A stretch of 48,741 nucleotides of DNA from Thiohalocapsa sp. (GTDB lineage Bacteria > Pseudomonadota > Gammaproteobacteria > Chromatiales > Chromatiaceae), in NCBI GenBank assembly GCA_021736785.1, contig JAIPFF010000042.1, forward strand, positions 1-48,741, in the 5' to 3' direction. Below are positions 1-9,768 of the stretch, piece by piece; position 1 is the first letter of the stretch, and every line of letters begins with the position of its first letter. Made by a program: the position numbers and the translations under genes. The notes under the pieces were generated by a model. The model had not been told where the DNA came from and searched no databases. It saw only the letters and a program-made list of their open reading frames with translations.

Positions 1-2
1 CC

Positions 3-554
3 GCCGAGCCGAAGCCCCATGTCTACCACGAGTGGGTGGACTGGCAGATGCTGCCGCGCCACGTCGCGCTCGCGGCCGTGGCGGCGGAGGATCAACGCTT
101 TCCGACGCATCGTGGTTTCGATCTGATCGAGATCCGCAACGCTTGGGAGGACTATCGAAACGGCGCATCGCTGCGCGGTGCCAGCACCATCAGCCAGCAG
201 ACCGCAAAGAATCTGTTTCTCTGGTCGGGCAGGGACTACGTGCGCAAGGCCCTGGAGGTCTGGCTGACGGTGCTGATGGAGGCGCTTTGGCCGAAGGAGC
301 GCATCCTCGAGGTGTACTTGAATATCGCCCAGTTCAGCCCCGACACCTTCGGCGTCGGTGCCGCCAGTTGGCGCTATTTCGACCGGCCGGCCGTGGCGCT
401 GGATGCAAGCCAAGCGGCTCTGCTGGCCGCGGTGCTGCCGAACCCGGAGATCTATCGCCTGGACGCCCCGTCGGCGAAGGTCCGCGACCGTGCCGCCTGG
501 ATCCGACGGCAGATGCACCGGCTCGGAGGCACGCGCTATCTGGATCGGCTTTGA
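3..554 (+). CDS. mtgA: Monofunctional peptidoglycan transglycosylase MtgA, 5'-truncated by window
   Basis: Polymerises lipid II into glycan strands at the periplasmic face of the inner membrane; GT51 family without a transpeptidase domain. The frame is open from base 3 with no stop, so the gene starts before the window; the GTG at 36 is only an internal codon. Visible family motifs are the catalytic-Glu block [16 protein letters not shown], then [16 protein letters not shown], then the EVYLNIAQF segment and a conserved C-terminal helix ending near [11 protein letters not shown]. The N-terminal membrane anchor is missing because of the window edge. About 183 residues remain of a usual length of roughly 230-250. 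The gene lies upstream of rpe with 211 bp between them. The family call is secure. Confidence 0.93.
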   Translation, partial: AEPKPHVYHEWVDWQMLPRHVALAAVAAEDQRFPTHRGFDLIEIRNAWEDYRNGASLRGASTISQQTAKNLFLWSGRDYVRKALEVWLTVLMEALWPKERILEVYLNIAQFSPDTFGVGAASWRYFDRPAVALDASQAALLAAVLPNPEIYRLDAPSAKVRDRAAWIRRQMHRLGGTRYLDRL

Positions 555-765
555 GCGGCGGCCGGTTCGGCGTTGCCGCATGGCGCGCGGGGCGCACCGA
601 TGCAAGCGCACCGATATAGGCGCAACAGCGGCGCAAGACCCCTGCGCTTGTCGGGCAATCGGTGAAATCGCGCGCCGCATGAGTTATCCTTGGCAGTCTT
701 TTTTTACGCTTTTCATCATCGTGCCGGCCGTTTTCCGGTGCGGGCAGCGTCAACCGGAGTTTCCG

Positions 766-1461
766 ATGGCAGCAGAAAACCTGATCGCGCCGTCCATTCT
801 GTCGGCGGATTTCGCGAAGCTGGGCGAGGAAGTGGACAACGTACTCGCGGCCGGTGCCGATATCGTCCATTTCGACGTCATGGACAACCACTACGTCCCG
901 AACCTGACCATCGGCCCGCTGGTCTGCGAGGCGCTGCGCAAGCATGGCGTCACCGCGCCCATCGACGTGCATCTGATGGTGAAGCCGGTCGACCGCATCA
1001 TTCCCGATTTCGCCGCCGCCGGCGCGACATACATCACGTTTCACCCCGAGGCCAGCGAGCACGTCGACCGTACGCTGCAACTGATCCACGGCGAGGGCTG
1101 CAAGGCGGGCCTGGTGTTCAATCCGGCCACGCCGTTGAGCCACTTGGAATACGTGATGGACAAGGTGGACATGATCCTGCTGATGTCGGTCAATCCCGGC
1201 TTCGGCGGGCAGAGCTTCATCCCGACGGCGCTGGACAAGCTGCGCGAGGCGCGCCGGATGATCGACGCCTCCGGGCGCGACATCCGGCTGGAAATCGACG
1301 GCGGCGTCAAGGTCGACAATATCGGCGAGATCAAGGCCGCCGGCGCCGACACCTTCGTCTCCGGCTCGGGTATCTTCGGCAAGGGATCGGACAGCGATCC
1401 GAACCGCTACGACAGCATCATCGCGAAGATGCGCGAGGCCCTGGCGAGCGCCGGCGGCTGA
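766..1461 (+). CDS. rpe: Ribulose-phosphate 3-epimerase
   Basis: Interconverts ribulose 5-phosphate and xylulose 5-phosphate in the cytosolic pentose phosphate pathway. The 231-residue protein has the usual length of this (beta/alpha)8-barrel family. Visible signatures are [15 protein letters not shown] at the N-terminus, [17 protein letters not shown] with metal-site residues, [23 protein letters not shown] and the phosphate-binding SGSGIFG near the C-terminus. The ATG at 766 is chosen because GGAG (756-759) sits six bases upstream and the protein starts like known epimerases; the longer open frame upstream overlaps mtgA and lacks these features. The order rpe, gph, trpE matches pseudomonad and other gammaproteobacterial loci. 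Confidence 0.97.
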   Translation: MAAENLIAPSILSADFAKLGEEVDNVLAAGADIVHFDVMDNHYVPNLTIGPLVCEALRKHGVTAPIDVHLMVKPVDRIIPDFAAAGATYITFHPEASEHVDRTLQLIHGEGCKAGLVFNPATPLSHLEYVMDKVDMILLMSVNPGFGGQSFIPTALDKLREARRMIDASGRDIRLEIDGGVKVDNIGEIKAAGADTFVSGSGIFGKGSDSDPNRYDSIIAKMREALASAGG

Positions 1462-1771
1462 GCGCATAGCGGCAACGGCCCGACCGGGTCCGGTCGCGCC
1501 CGCGCGTGTCCGACCGACGCGGTGCCGCCGGAATCCCGGCGCCGCCGCGCATCACGCCGGCGCCGCCGCGCATCAAGCCGGCGCCGCCGCGGCCGGTTCG
1601 AAATTCGCTGCCTGCCTGCAAGCCCGCGGCCGCGGCCACCGGTTCTGTTGATACCGGCTCCCGCGCACCGCGCACCGCGCACCTGCCGCCGCCGGCGCCG
1701 TCGCGCGCGGGCCGCGATGCGCGGTCTTTCGGCATCCGATATTGCATGTTTTATGGAGTTGTAACCGTCCG
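1462..1771. other. Intergenic stretch between rpe and gph
   Basis: No gene was recognised in these 310 bases. They are extremely GC-rich in the first two thirds and hold the 21-bp tandem repeat listed separately and a short run of CGCGCAC-type repeats near 1662-1683. The last 50 bases are AT-richer and could carry the gph promoter, but no convincing -35/-10 pair was seen. Confidence 0.5.
1536..1592. repeat. 21-bp GC-only-rich tandem repeat
   Basis: Two full copies (1536-1556 and 1557-1577) and a 14-15 base partial copy (1578-1592) of a unit beginning CCGGCGCCGCCGCGCATCA. Copies differ only in the last two bases. The repeat lies wholly between rpe and gph. Confidence 0.9.
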
Positions 1772-2470
1772 GTGAGCGCGACAATTGAGTTTCCCATTCG
1801 TCCCGAGATGATCCTGATCGACGTGGACGGCACGCTGGTGGACAGCGTCCCCGACCTGGCATTCTGCGTCGACGCGATGATGCAGCGTCTCGGGCGCCCG
1901 GAGCGCGGCGAGGCGGCGGTTCGCACCTGGGTGGGCAACGGTGTCGAGCGGCTGGTGCAGCGCGCCCTCTCGGGCAGTCTCGACGGCGACGCCGACGAGA
2001 ACGACTACGCCCGCGCGCTGCCGATCTTTCTCGAGCTTTACGCCGAGAACACATCGGAGCGCTCGACGCTCTATGCCGGCGTGCGCGAGGGCATCGAATG
2101 GATGCGCTCGCGCGGCTACAAACTCGGTTGCGTCACCAACAAGGCCGCGCGCTTCACCGAGCCGCTGCTTGCTCATTTCGGACTGACCGACGCGTTCGGC
2201 CTCATCGTCAGCGGCGATACGCTGTCCGAAAAGAAGCCCAGTCCGATGCCGCTGCTGCATGCGGCCGAGCATTTCGGTGTGGAGCCCGGCCGCGCATTGA
2301 TGATCGGCGACTCGGTCAGCGACGTGAAGGCCGCCCGCGCGGCCGGTTTTTCGATTGTCTGCATGAGCTACGGCTACAACCACGGCACCGATATCCGCGA
2401 GGCCGGACCGGATGCGGTCATCGACTCCATGACCGAGCTCGACGGACTGTTGGCCGCCGAAGCGCCCTGA
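1772..2470 (+). CDS. gph: Phosphoglycolate phosphatase, HAD family
   Basis: Dephosphorylates 2-phosphoglycolate, a by-product of DNA repair or of oxygenase activity. HAD motif I is ILIDVDGTLVDS just after the start, motif II lies in LGCVTNKAARF, the motif III lysine is in SEKKPSPMPLL, and motif IV is MIGDSVSDVKAARAAG. The helical cap is of the Gph type. From the GTG at 1772 the protein has 232 residues, close to the usual 220-230; GGAG at 1755-1758 is 13 bases away. The ATG at 1808 is an alternative start that would leave almost no residues before motif I and has no clear ribosome site, so 1772 is preferred. It lies between rpe and trpE, as in many gammaproteobacteria. Confidence 0.93.
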   Translation: MSATIEFPIRPEMILIDVDGTLVDSVPDLAFCVDAMMQRLGRPERGEAAVRTWVGNGVERLVQRALSGSLDGDADENDYARALPIFLELYAENTSERSTLYAGVREGIEWMRSRGYKLGCVTNKAARFTEPLLAHFGLTDAFGLIVSGDTLSEKKPSPMPLLHAAEHFGVEPGRALMIGDSVSDVKAARAAGFSIVCMSYGYNHGTDIREAGPDAVIDSMTELDGLLAAEAP

Positions 2471-2793
2471 CGACACGTTGCCGGTCCCGCTCGTCCCGGC
2501 GTCCGCGCGGCGCCCGGTGCAGGCGTCGGCGCTTGCGGGTTGCCGGGACCGATGCGGCTTGAGAATATTGCCGTTGCGCGCGGCGTCGTAATGCCGTGTC
2601 CGCCGGTTGAGCCAAGGTTCAGCCAAGGCCCAGCCAAAGCCGAGCTTTATCCAAGCCGAATCCAAGCCAGCCCCGAGCCAGAACATGCATCCCGAACGCC
2701 GCTCCAGCTTATCGACTGCCCAGGGACGCCGATGGCGCAGCTGACGCTGCATGTCCTGTTGGCTACCGGTTTCCTTCGTCTGGAGCGCGTCCC
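2471..2793. other. gph-trpE intergenic region
   Basis: Holds an 11-bp-period degenerate repeat (2610-2672) and a short open frame (2732-2797) that overlaps the trpE start but has no Trp codons. There is no Trp-rich leader peptide or attenuator-type hairpin, so classical trp attenuation is not supported here. Confidence 0.5.
2610..2672. repeat. Degenerate 11-bp tandem repeat (AGCCAAG-type)
   Basis: Consecutive units 2610-2620, 2621-2631 and 2632-2642 all begin AGCCAA and have an exact 11-base period. Further degenerate CCAAGCC units follow at 2651 and 2662. The period is close to one DNA helical turn, and the array ends about 120 bp before trpE. Confidence 0.8.
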
Positions 2794-4293
2794 ATGACTC
2801 CCGAGCAATTTCAGGCCCTGGCGGCAAAGGGCCACAACCGCATCCCCCTGGTCTGCGAGGTCCTGGCCGATCTCGACACCCCGCTGAGCTGTTATCTGAA
2901 GCTCGCCAGCGGCCCCTACTCCTATTTGTTCGAGTCCGTGCAGGGCGGCGAGAAGTGGGGCCGCTACTCCATCATCGGCCTGCCCTGCCGCACCGTGCTG
3001 AAGGTGTTCGGCAATACGATCCGTATCGAGCGTGACGGCAACCTGGTCGAAGAGGCCGAAGCCGCCGATCCGCTGGCCTGGATCGACGCATTCCAGCAGC
3101 GTTTTCACGTCGCCGACCATCCCGGTATGCCGCGCTTCGCGGGCGGGTTGGTGGGCTACTTCGGCTACGACACCGTTCGCTATATCGAGCCAAGGCTCGC
3201 GCCCTGTCCGAATCCGGATCAGCTCGGCACACCGGACATTCTGCTGATGGTGTCGGAGGAGGTGGTCGTTTTCGACAACCTGTCCGGGCGCATCTACATG
3301 ATCGTGCACCTGGATCCCGCGGCGGGCGACACCGTGCAGCAGGGTGAAGCCCGCATCCAATCGCTCGTGGCCCGGATGCAGCGCGGCGCGCCGCGCAACC
3401 CGGCCGACAGCGGGCGCGACGTGCGCGAGACCGACTTCGTGTCCGGCTTCACCGAAGAGGGCTACAAATCCGCTGTCGAGCGCATCAAGCAGTACATCCT
3501 AGAAGGCGACTGCATGCAGGTGGTGCTGTCCCAGCGCCTGTCGATCCCGTTCGAGGCACGCCCCCTGGATCTGTACCGGGCGCTGCGGGGCCTGAACCCG
3601 TCGCCCTATATGTACTTCCTCGACCTCGGTGAATTCCAGATTGTCGGCTCCTCGCCCGAGATCCTGACCCGGCTCGAAGACGGCGTCGTCACCGTCCGTC
3701 CCATCGCCGGCACCCGCCGCCGCGGTCATACCGAGGACGAAGACATCGCCCTCGAGCAGGAGCTCTTGGCCGATCCCAAGGAACTGGCCGAGCACCTGAT
3801 GCTGATCGACCTCGGGCGCAACGACTGCGGGCGCGTCGCGCGCACCGGCAGCGTCAAGGTTACCGACAAGATGATCGTCGAGCGCTACTCCCACGTCATG
3901 CACATCGTCAGCAATGTCGTCGGCGAGCTGCGCGAGGGCATGAGTGCCATGGACGTGCTGCGCGCCACTTTCCCGGCCGGCACCGTCTCCGGGGCGCCGA
4001 AGATCCGCGCCATGGAGATCATCGACGAGCTCGAGCCGGTCAAGCGCGGGATCTATTCGGGCGCCGTCGGCTACCTGGCGTTCAGCGGCAACATGGACAC
4101 GGCCATCGCCATCCGCACCGCCGTTATCAAGGAGGGCACGCTGCATATCCAGGCCGGCGCCGGGGTCGTCGCCGACTCGGTGCCGGACCTGGAATGGAAG
4201 GAGACCATGAACAAAGGCCGCGCGATCTTCCGCGCCGTCGCCATGGCCGAGGCGGGGATCGAGCGCAGTCCCTGCGTCACCGATCCGGATTGA
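2794..4293 (+). CDS. trpE: Anthranilate synthase component I
   Basis: Makes anthranilate from chorismate using ammonia delivered by the TrpG subunit; first committed step of tryptophan synthesis. The 499 residues match the family. The N-terminal domain has [19 protein letters not shown], the region that forms the tryptophan feedback site in this family. The catalytic C-terminal half has [42 protein letters not shown] and [11 protein letters not shown]. The ATG at 2794 has GGAG at 2782-2785, eight bases upstream. No trpG follows; the next gene is a minus-strand protease, so the glutaminase subunit must be elsewhere. The alternative call, aminodeoxychorismate synthase PabB, is less likely given the N-terminal region and the rpe-gph neighbours. 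Confidence 0.96.
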   Translation: MTPEQFQALAAKGHNRIPLVCEVLADLDTPLSCYLKLASGPYSYLFESVQGGEKWGRYSIIGLPCRTVLKVFGNTIRIERDGNLVEEAEAADPLAWIDAFQQRFHVADHPGMPRFAGGLVGYFGYDTVRYIEPRLAPCPNPDQLGTPDILLMVSEEVVVFDNLSGRIYMIVHLDPAAGDTVQQGEARIQSLVARMQRGAPRNPADSGRDVRETDFVSGFTEEGYKSAVERIKQYILEGDCMQVVLSQRLSIPFEARPLDLYRALRGLNPSPYMYFLDLGEFQIVGSSPEILTRLEDGVVTVRPIAGTRRRGHTEDEDIALEQELLADPKELAEHLMLIDLGRNDCGRVARTGSVKVTDKMIVERYSHVMHIVSNVVGELREGMSAMDVLRATFPAGTVSGAPKIRAMEIIDELEPVKRGIYSGAVGYLAFSGNMDTAIAIRTAVIKEGTLHIQAGAGVVADSVPDLEWKETMNKGRAIFRAVAMAEAGIERSPCVTDPD

Positions 4294-4490
4294 TCGGGTT
4301 TCGGCGAGGAAGGCCGCAAATGGGCGCTCGCGGGAGCGGATTCGTGCGCATGAATCATTGGCGATAGGGAAAATCGGCCGACGCACGCCAAAACGCAAAC
4401 GGGAGCGCCGATCATGCCGGCTGAAGCCCGCGTTCGGTTGCGAGCCGCAGGCTTTCGCCGTTGCCGGCGAGTGATGCGGCACACTACCGT

Positions 4491-4540
4491 CCGACTGGCT
4501 CCGACTGGCTCCGACTGGCTCCGACTGGCTCCAACTGGCC
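4491..4540. repeat. 10-bp tandem repeat, five copies
   Basis: Four perfect consecutive copies of CCGACTGGCT (4491-4530) followed by one copy with two changes (4531-4540). The array is in the 298-bp stretch between the convergent trpE and the zinc peptidase gene, which otherwise shows no gene. Confidence 0.95.
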
Positions 4541-4591
4541 ACGAGCACTTTCCCGCCTCATTTGCGTCGGTTGAGGCAACCCCGCCAGGGG

Positions 4592-5536
4592 CTAGAGGCT
4601 TGCGGCGTCGAAGGTGTTGCAGGCGTTGAAGTCGCCGCTGGCGAGACCCGTCCGGAACCAGCGCATGCGCTGCTCGGAGCTGCCGTGGGTGAAGCTGTCG
4701 GGTACCGCGAAGCCGCGCGCGCGTTTCTGCATGCGGTCGTCGCCGATTTGGGCCGCGGCGTTCAAGCCCTCTTCGATATCGCCCTGCTCGAGGACTTGTC
4801 GTGCCGCGTGGGCATGATGCGCCCAGATGCCTGCCAGACAGTCCGCCTGCAGTTCCAGCATCACCGACAGCCGATTTGCATCGCTTTTGCCCGCCGCGCG
4901 TTGGGCACGCGTAACCTGGTCGGAAATCCCGAGCAGGTTCTGCACGTGATGCCCGACTTCATGGGCGATCACATAGGCTTGGGCGAAGTCGCCGGGTGCC
5001 TTGAAGCGATTCTGAAGCTCGTCGTAGAAGGAGAGATCGATATAGACCTTCTCGTCCGCGGGGCAGTAAAACGGCCCCATCGCCGCTTCCGATAGCCCGC
5101 AGGCGGATTGCACGTAGTCGGTGAACAGCACCAGCCGCGGCTCGCGGTAATCGGCCCCGCCTTCGGCGAAAATCTCGTTCCATGTGTCTTCGGTGTCGGC
5201 CAGCACCACGGACACGAAGTCCGCCAGTTCGTCTTGCCGGCCCTGACTCAGCGAGCCGCCGGGAAAACCGCTGCCGGCCTGCGAGGGGACGCTGATTTGC
5301 GGGCCGGCATCCATGCCGCCTCCGCCCATCATGCCGCTGAGCCCGAGCAGAATCTTCGGGTCGACGCCGAACAGCAGGCCGAGCACGACCAGGATGACGA
5401 GACCGAGTCCGCCACCGGTCGCCGTGCGCCGCCCGACCGGCATGCGCATGCCGCCGCTGCGCCCGCCACGGCTGCCGACGCCGCTGCCGCGGCGGTCTTC
5501 GATATTGTCGCTGCGCCGGCCTGTTCTCCAACGCAT
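4592..5536 (-). CDS. ypfJ: YpfJ-type neutral zinc metallopeptidase
   Basis: Membrane-anchored member of the neutral zinc metallopeptidase family; the physiological substrate is unknown. The 314-residue protein starts with a Gly/Arg-rich stretch, has a hydrophobic segment at about residues 42-57, a Gly/Met-rich linker (66-77) and a catalytic domain with the zinc-binding HEVGHH at residues 192-197. The GPFYCPADEKVYIDLSFY block before it and the SFTHGSSEQRMRWF segment near the end are typical of the family. It is divergent from recD2 with 239 bp between the start codons and convergent with trpE. The family call is strong; the cellular role is not known from sequence. Confidence 0.92.
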   Translation of the reverse strand: MRWRTGRRSDNIEDRRGSGVGSRGGRSGGMRMPVGRRTATGGGLGLVILVVLGLLFGVDPKILLGLSGMMGGGGMDAGPQISVPSQAGSGFPGGSLSQGRQDELADFVSVVLADTEDTWNEIFAEGGADYREPRLVLFTDYVQSACGLSEAAMGPFYCPADEKVYIDLSFYDELQNRFKAPGDFAQAYVIAHEVGHHVQNLLGISDQVTRAQRAAGKSDANRLSVMLELQADCLAGIWAHHAHAARQVLEQGDIEEGLNAAAQIGDDRMQKRARGFAVPDSFTHGSSEQRMRWFRTGLASGDFNACNTFDAASL

Positions 5537-5775
5537 GTCAGCCTCCGGCGGCTTCGTGAGATTGTTGCGGAATCATAGCACCGCCCGCGCCGGGGAAAGT
5601 CGCGGCGACGCTTCCCGGGTGGCCTGTCGGTCGCGCCGCGGGATGTCCGGGTTTCCCGCGCGCGCTCCGATCCGGCATGGGCCTTTTCGCGGTGCGAGGG
5701 ACGCTGATGGGCGGCTGATGCACCGCCGTGCCGCGCGCTGTAGGCTTGAGGCTGTTTTGATCGGCAGCGGGCGGT

Positions 5776-8154
5776 GTGTCCAAGCTTCGAGCCGTGGGCG
5801 ATAAACCCTCACAGAGCAGCGAGTCCGAGCGGCCCCCGGAGCGGCTGGCCGGCGCCATCGAGCGTGTGACGTTCCATAGCGCCGAGAGCGGCTTCTGCGT
5901 GCTGCGCCTGAAGGTTCGCGGCCAGCGCGAGCTCGTGACCGTGATCGGCTCCGCGGCCAGCGTCACGCCGGGCGAGTACGCCGAGTGCGCCGGCTGCTGG
6001 GTCAACGACCGCCAGCACGGCCTGCAGTTCAAGGCGCAGCACCTGCGCGTGATCCCGCCGAGCACCGTCGACGGCATCGAGCGCTATCTGGGCTCGGGCA
6101 TGGTCCGCGGCATCGGGCCCCATTTCGCGCGCAAGCTGGTGCGCGCCTTCGGCGAGCAGGTCTTCGACGTCATCGAGGACAGCCCTGAGCGGCTTCTGGA
6201 GCTCGACGGCATTGGCCCGAAGCGCAAGCAGCGGGTCACCGAGGCCTGGGCCGAGCAGAAGGTGATCCGCGAGATCATGGTCTTTCTGCAGTCCCACGGG
6301 GTGGGCACCGCGCGCGCCGTGCGCATCTACAAGACCTACGGCGACGCGGCCGTCGAGCGGGTGCGCGAGAACCCCTACCGGCTCGCGCTCGATATCCACG
6401 GCATCGGCTTCAAGAGCGCCGATGCCATCGCGCGGCGGCTCGGGATCCCCGGCGATTCGCCGATGCGCGCCCGGGCCGGTGTGCGCCATGTGCTGCAGGA
6501 AATCGCGGGCGACGGCCATTGCGCGGCACCGCGGCAGGCGCTGGTCGAGCGGGCCGCGGCGCTGCTGGAGATCCCGTCGCCCGTCATCGAGGACGCGATC
6601 GCCGCCGAGGTCGCCGAGGAGCGGCTCGTGGCGGAGCAAGTCGACGACCGGCCGGTCCTGTTCCTAACCCCGTTGCAGCGCGCCGAGCAGGGTATCGCCG
6701 CCGGTATCGCGCGCCTGTCTCGGGACCCGCCGGTTTGGGGGCAGGTGGATATCGACAAGGCGCTGCCGTGGGTCGAGCAGCAGACAGGGCTCGGCCTGGC
6801 GGCGTCGCAGCGCGCCGCGGTGGCGGCGGCCGTCTCGGGCAAGGTGACGGTGCTCACCGGTGGTCCGGGTGTCGGCAAGACCACGGTCGTCGACGCCATC
6901 CTGCGCATCCTTTTGGCGAAGGGCGTCGACGTGACCCTGTGCGCGCCCACCGGCCGTGCGGCGAAGCGCCTGTCGGAGTCCACCGGCCGCGAGGCGAAAA
7001 CCATCCACCGGTTGCTCGAATTCGACCCGCAGACCATGGCCTTCAAGCGCGACCAGTACAGTCCGTTGGACACGGATCTGGTCGTCGTCGACGAGGTCTC
7101 GATGGTCGACGTGGTGCTGATGAACCAGTTGCTGCGCGCCGTGCCGACCCGTGCCGCGGTGCTGCTGGTCGGGGACGTGGACCAACTGCCGTCCGTCGGG
7201 CCCGGTGCGGTGCTGGCGGATTTAATCGAGTGCGGGCGGGTGACGACGGTGCGCCTCACCGAGATCTTCCGCCAGGCGGCGGCGTCGCGCATCATCGTCA
7301 ACGCCCACCGAATCAACGTCGGCCGGCTGCCGGAGCCGCCGGAGCGGGGGGCACAGCCGCCGGCGCCGGACCCGGACCCGGACCTGGATCCGAAGCCACG
7401 CTCGCCGCAGCATCCGGGCTGCGAGCCGTCCGAACCCGAGCCGTCCGAACCCGAGCCTGCCGGCCAGGACCGCCCCGACAGCGACTTCTACCTGATCCGC
7501 TGCGACACGCCGGAGCAGATCCACGAGCGGCTCATGCGGGTGATCACCGAGCGCATCCCGCGGCGCTTCGGCCTCGATCCGGTTCGCGACGTACAGGTGC
7601 TGACGCCGATGAATCGCGGCGGCCTCGGCGCCAGGGCGCTGAACATGGAATTGCAGCAGCGGCTCAATACCGCCGCCGGCCCGCGCATCGAGCGCTTCGG
7701 CTGGACCTATGCCGCCGGCGACAAGGTCATCCAACTCATCAACGACTACGACAAAGACGTCTTCAACGGCGACATCGGCCGCGTCGAATCCGTGGATCCG
7801 GAAGAGGGCGTGCTGCGGATCGCGTTCGACGGACGCCCGGTCGAGTACGAGGCCGGCGAGCTCGATGCCGTCGCATTGGCCTATGCGATCACGGTGCACA
7901 AGGCCCAGGGCTCGGAATACCCCGCCGTCGTCATTCCGCTGTCCACCGGGCACTTCACGCTGCTGCAGCGCAATCTGCTCTACACCGCCGTGACCCGCGG
8001 CAAGCGCCTGGTGGTGCTGATCGCGCAGCCGCGGGCACTCGCGATTGCCGTGAAGCGGACCGGCGGACGGCGGCTGACGCGGTTGCGGCAGCGATTGCAA
8101 GAGGATCGCGACCCGATGGACGATCTCTTCGAGGACGGCCCCGGGAGTGCCTGA
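5776..8154 (+). CDS. recD2: RecD2-type 5'-3' DNA helicase with proline-rich insert
   Basis: Superfamily 1B helicase of the RecD2 group that works without RecBC. The 792-residue protein has an N-terminal OB-like region, helix-hairpin-helix segments (around [31 protein letters not shown]), Walker [10 protein letters not shown] near residue 362, Walker B DEVSMVD at 439, [10 protein letters not shown], and the C-terminal [19 protein letters not shown] motif near 700. The start is a GTG giving a sensible N-terminus; no strong ribosome site is visible, so it is moderately certain. Residues about 518-575 form a proline/acid-rich insert with two perfect 15-bp direct repeats around 7432-7461, which lengthens the protein beyond the usual 710-740. 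Confidence 0.93.
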   Translation: MSKLRAVGDKPSQSSESERPPERLAGAIERVTFHSAESGFCVLRLKVRGQRELVTVIGSAASVTPGEYAECAGCWVNDRQHGLQFKAQHLRVIPPSTVDGIERYLGSGMVRGIGPHFARKLVRAFGEQVFDVIEDSPERLLELDGIGPKRKQRVTEAWAEQKVIREIMVFLQSHGVGTARAVRIYKTYGDAAVERVRENPYRLALDIHGIGFKSADAIARRLGIPGDSPMRARAGVRHVLQEIAGDGHCAAPRQALVERAAALLEIPSPVIEDAIAAEVAEERLVAEQVDDRPVLFLTPLQRAEQGIAAGIARLSRDPPVWGQVDIDKALPWVEQQTGLGLAASQRAAVAAAVSGKVTVLTGGPGVGKTTVVDAILRILLAKGVDVTLCAPTGRAAKRLSESTGREAKTIHRLLEFDPQTMAFKRDQYSPLDTDLVVVDEVSMVDVVLMNQLLRAVPTRAAVLLVGDVDQLPSVGPGAVLADLIECGRVTTVRLTEIFRQAAASRIIVNAHRINVGRLPEPPERGAQPPAPDPDPDLDPKPRSPQHPGCEPSEPEPSEPEPAGQDRPDSDFYLIRCDTPEQIHERLMRVITERIPRRFGLDPVRDVQVLTPMNRGGLGARALNMELQQRLNTAAGPRIERFGWTYAAGDKVIQLINDYDKDVFNGDIGRVESVDPEEGVLRIAFDGRPVEYEAGELDAVALAYAITVHKAQGSEYPAVVIPLSTGHFTLLQRNLLYTAVTRGKRLVVLIAQPRALAIAVKRTGGRRLTRLRQRLQEDRDPMDDLFEDGPGSA

Positions 8155-8314
8155 TCGAGCCCTCGGCGCGGCGAGCCCCGCCGGGTTCCGTCGCGGGCGC
8201 GCGTGCCGCGGCTGCAATGCGCGGCGATCTTGCCGCGACTTCGGTCGCGACTGGCCGGTCCGGGCTGCGGCCCGGCGCGTCCCTGCCTCGGGCGCCCGTG
8301 GCGCCCGGCACGCC
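8155..8314. other. Convergent intergenic spacer
   Basis: The 160 bp between recD2 and the HD-CBS-HEPN-like gene are GC-rich. No gene or clear intrinsic terminator was seen. Confidence 0.4.
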
Positions 8315-9667
8315 TCAGCCGCCGTGACGGGCGATGATCTCCTCGATGCGCTGCGCCAGCCGGGCAATCTGCGGCCAGTCGTGGCTGATGATGTCCTGGG
8401 CGTGCGCCAGATTGTTGCGCAGGGATTCCAGATCCTTGATGACCCGCTTCGCGGCGCCCTTGGTGCGCAGGCCGAAGGCGAAGCGCTGCTCCTCCTGCTC
8501 CATGACGATCTGCGCCTTGTCCGACAGTTGCAGGCAATCGGCCAGATCCACGTGCTGGCCCATCCTTCTGCGCTCCGCGAGCAACGCCTGGGCCTTGTTC
8601 AGGCGGCCCGCCGATAGCAGTTGCGTCCAGCTGCCGTCGGGCCAGAGGGCGCGGATACGCTCGAGCAACTCGAGCTCCAGCAGCGTGATGATGCCGAACA
8701 GCCACATGCGCACGACGGGCTGCTGCATATCGCCGCGGGCGATCACGCCGGCCACGTCCCCCATCGCCGTGACGAAGCAGAAGTCGTAGCGGGTCAGGAC
8801 GTGGATTACTTCCGACAGCGGCGCTTCGCCCTGCACCACTTGCGCCGGCGCGAAGGGGCGCAGCAACGCTTCGGTGTCGAGCGTCGCATGGTCGTCCGCG
8901 CGCAGATAGCCGACACAGACGCCGTCGCGGCGCAGGCCGACCACCTCCCAAGTATGGCGCGCGGCCGCGGTGGTGAGCTCGTGGGCGGCGCGCTCGATGT
9001 CGAACGAGCGCAGCGGCTGGGCGATCTCGTCGGCGGTGAAGGCGTCGGTGAAGACCCGCAGCGCCCGGCGCTGCATCAGGTCCATATGGCCGCGCGGATG
9101 CCATTCCTCGTCCGCCGGCGCGCTCTGCGGCGGTGCCGGCAGCCCGATACGCCGGGCGCAGTCGGCGACGGTCTTCTGCGCCAGCCGGTAGAGCCGAGCG
9201 TCGCCTTCGCCAAGGACATCGAGAAGGGCGGCGGCCTCGGCCAGATAGACGCGCCCGAACTTCGCGTCGTGGCGGCAGATGTCGCGGCAGTTGTCGATCA
9301 GGTCCGCGAGCTTGACCGTCTTGGCGTCTGCCGGCGCTTGGGCCGCATGATTGCGGTCGATGGCCTTGCGAATCGCGCGATTGCCGTCGGCGGGCTTGCT
9401 GACGTCGGTGAGGTGCGCCACCAGGTCACGCACCCGGCGGCCGAACTCCCGCTCCAGGTCGCCGAAGGTCGCGGGCGTGTCCTCGACGGTGTCGTGCAGC
9501 CAGGCGGCGGCGATCATCTCGGTATCGTCGCTGACGTCCGCCACAAGCTCCGCCACGGCCTTCAGGTGCTCCTGATAGGGCTGGTTGGTGTATTTGCGGC
9601 GCTGATCGATGCGCTGATGGGCCTCGGTCGCGAACTGCCGCGCGCGGGGGATAAGGTCGTCGTTCAT
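8315..9667 (-). CDS. HD (RelA/SpoT-like) - CBS - HEPN-like multidomain protein
   Basis: The 450-residue cytosolic protein has three visible parts. Residues about 1-150 are an HD phosphohydrolase domain like the hydrolase half of RelA/SpoT: EHLKAVAELV, WLHDTVEDTPATFGDLEREFG, and KTVKLADLIDN. Residues about 215-320 resemble a pair of CBS domains (LRRDGVCVGYLRADD; VTAMGDVAGVIARGDM). The C-terminal helical part ends in LRNNLAHAQDII, where R417 and H422 fit the Rx4H signature of HEPN RNase-fold domains. No synthetase domain is present, so it is not a full SpoT. It may hydrolyse a nucleotide and sense adenylates through CBS; both activities are inferred. The ATG at 9667 is well placed. It is convergent with recD2. 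Confidence 0.75.
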   Translation of the reverse strand: MNDDLIPRARQFATEAHQRIDQRRKYTNQPYQEHLKAVAELVADVSDDTEMIAAAWLHDTVEDTPATFGDLEREFGRRVRDLVAHLTDVSKPADGNRAIRKAIDRNHAAQAPADAKTVKLADLIDNCRDICRHDAKFGRVYLAEAAALLDVLGEGDARLYRLAQKTVADCARRIGLPAPPQSAPADEEWHPRGHMDLMQRRALRVFTDAFTADEIAQPLRSFDIERAAHELTTAAARHTWEVVGLRRDGVCVGYLRADDHATLDTEALLRPFAPAQVVQGEAPLSEVIHVLTRYDFCFVTAMGDVAGVIARGDMQQPVVRMWLFGIITLLELELLERIRALWPDGSWTQLLSAGRLNKAQALLAERRRMGQHVDLADCLQLSDKAQIVMEQEEQRFAFGLRTKGAAKRVIKDLESLRNNLAHAQDIISHDWPQIARLAQRIEEIIARHGG

Positions 9668-9768
9668 CGGGAAGCCGGCGCTCCGGAGGCCTGTCCTGGC
9701 GCCAGACTAGACGCCGGGGCGTGGCGCCGGCAAGTCGCCCGTCACCCCGACGCTGCCCCTGCGCGGAC

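Noticed and set aside
334-1467. Long minus-strand open frame opposite mtgA and rpe
   Set aside because: It is the antisense shadow of two clear genes, with no family motifs and a His/Arg-rich composition typical of shadows in GC-rich DNA.
2732-2797. Possible trp leader peptide before trpE
   Set aside because: The short frame has no Trp codons and no attenuator hairpins follow; it only overlaps the trpE start.
6519-8327. 602-residue + strand frame inside recD2
   Set aside because: It overlaps recD2 in another frame, is Arg/Gly/Ala-rich and has no motifs.
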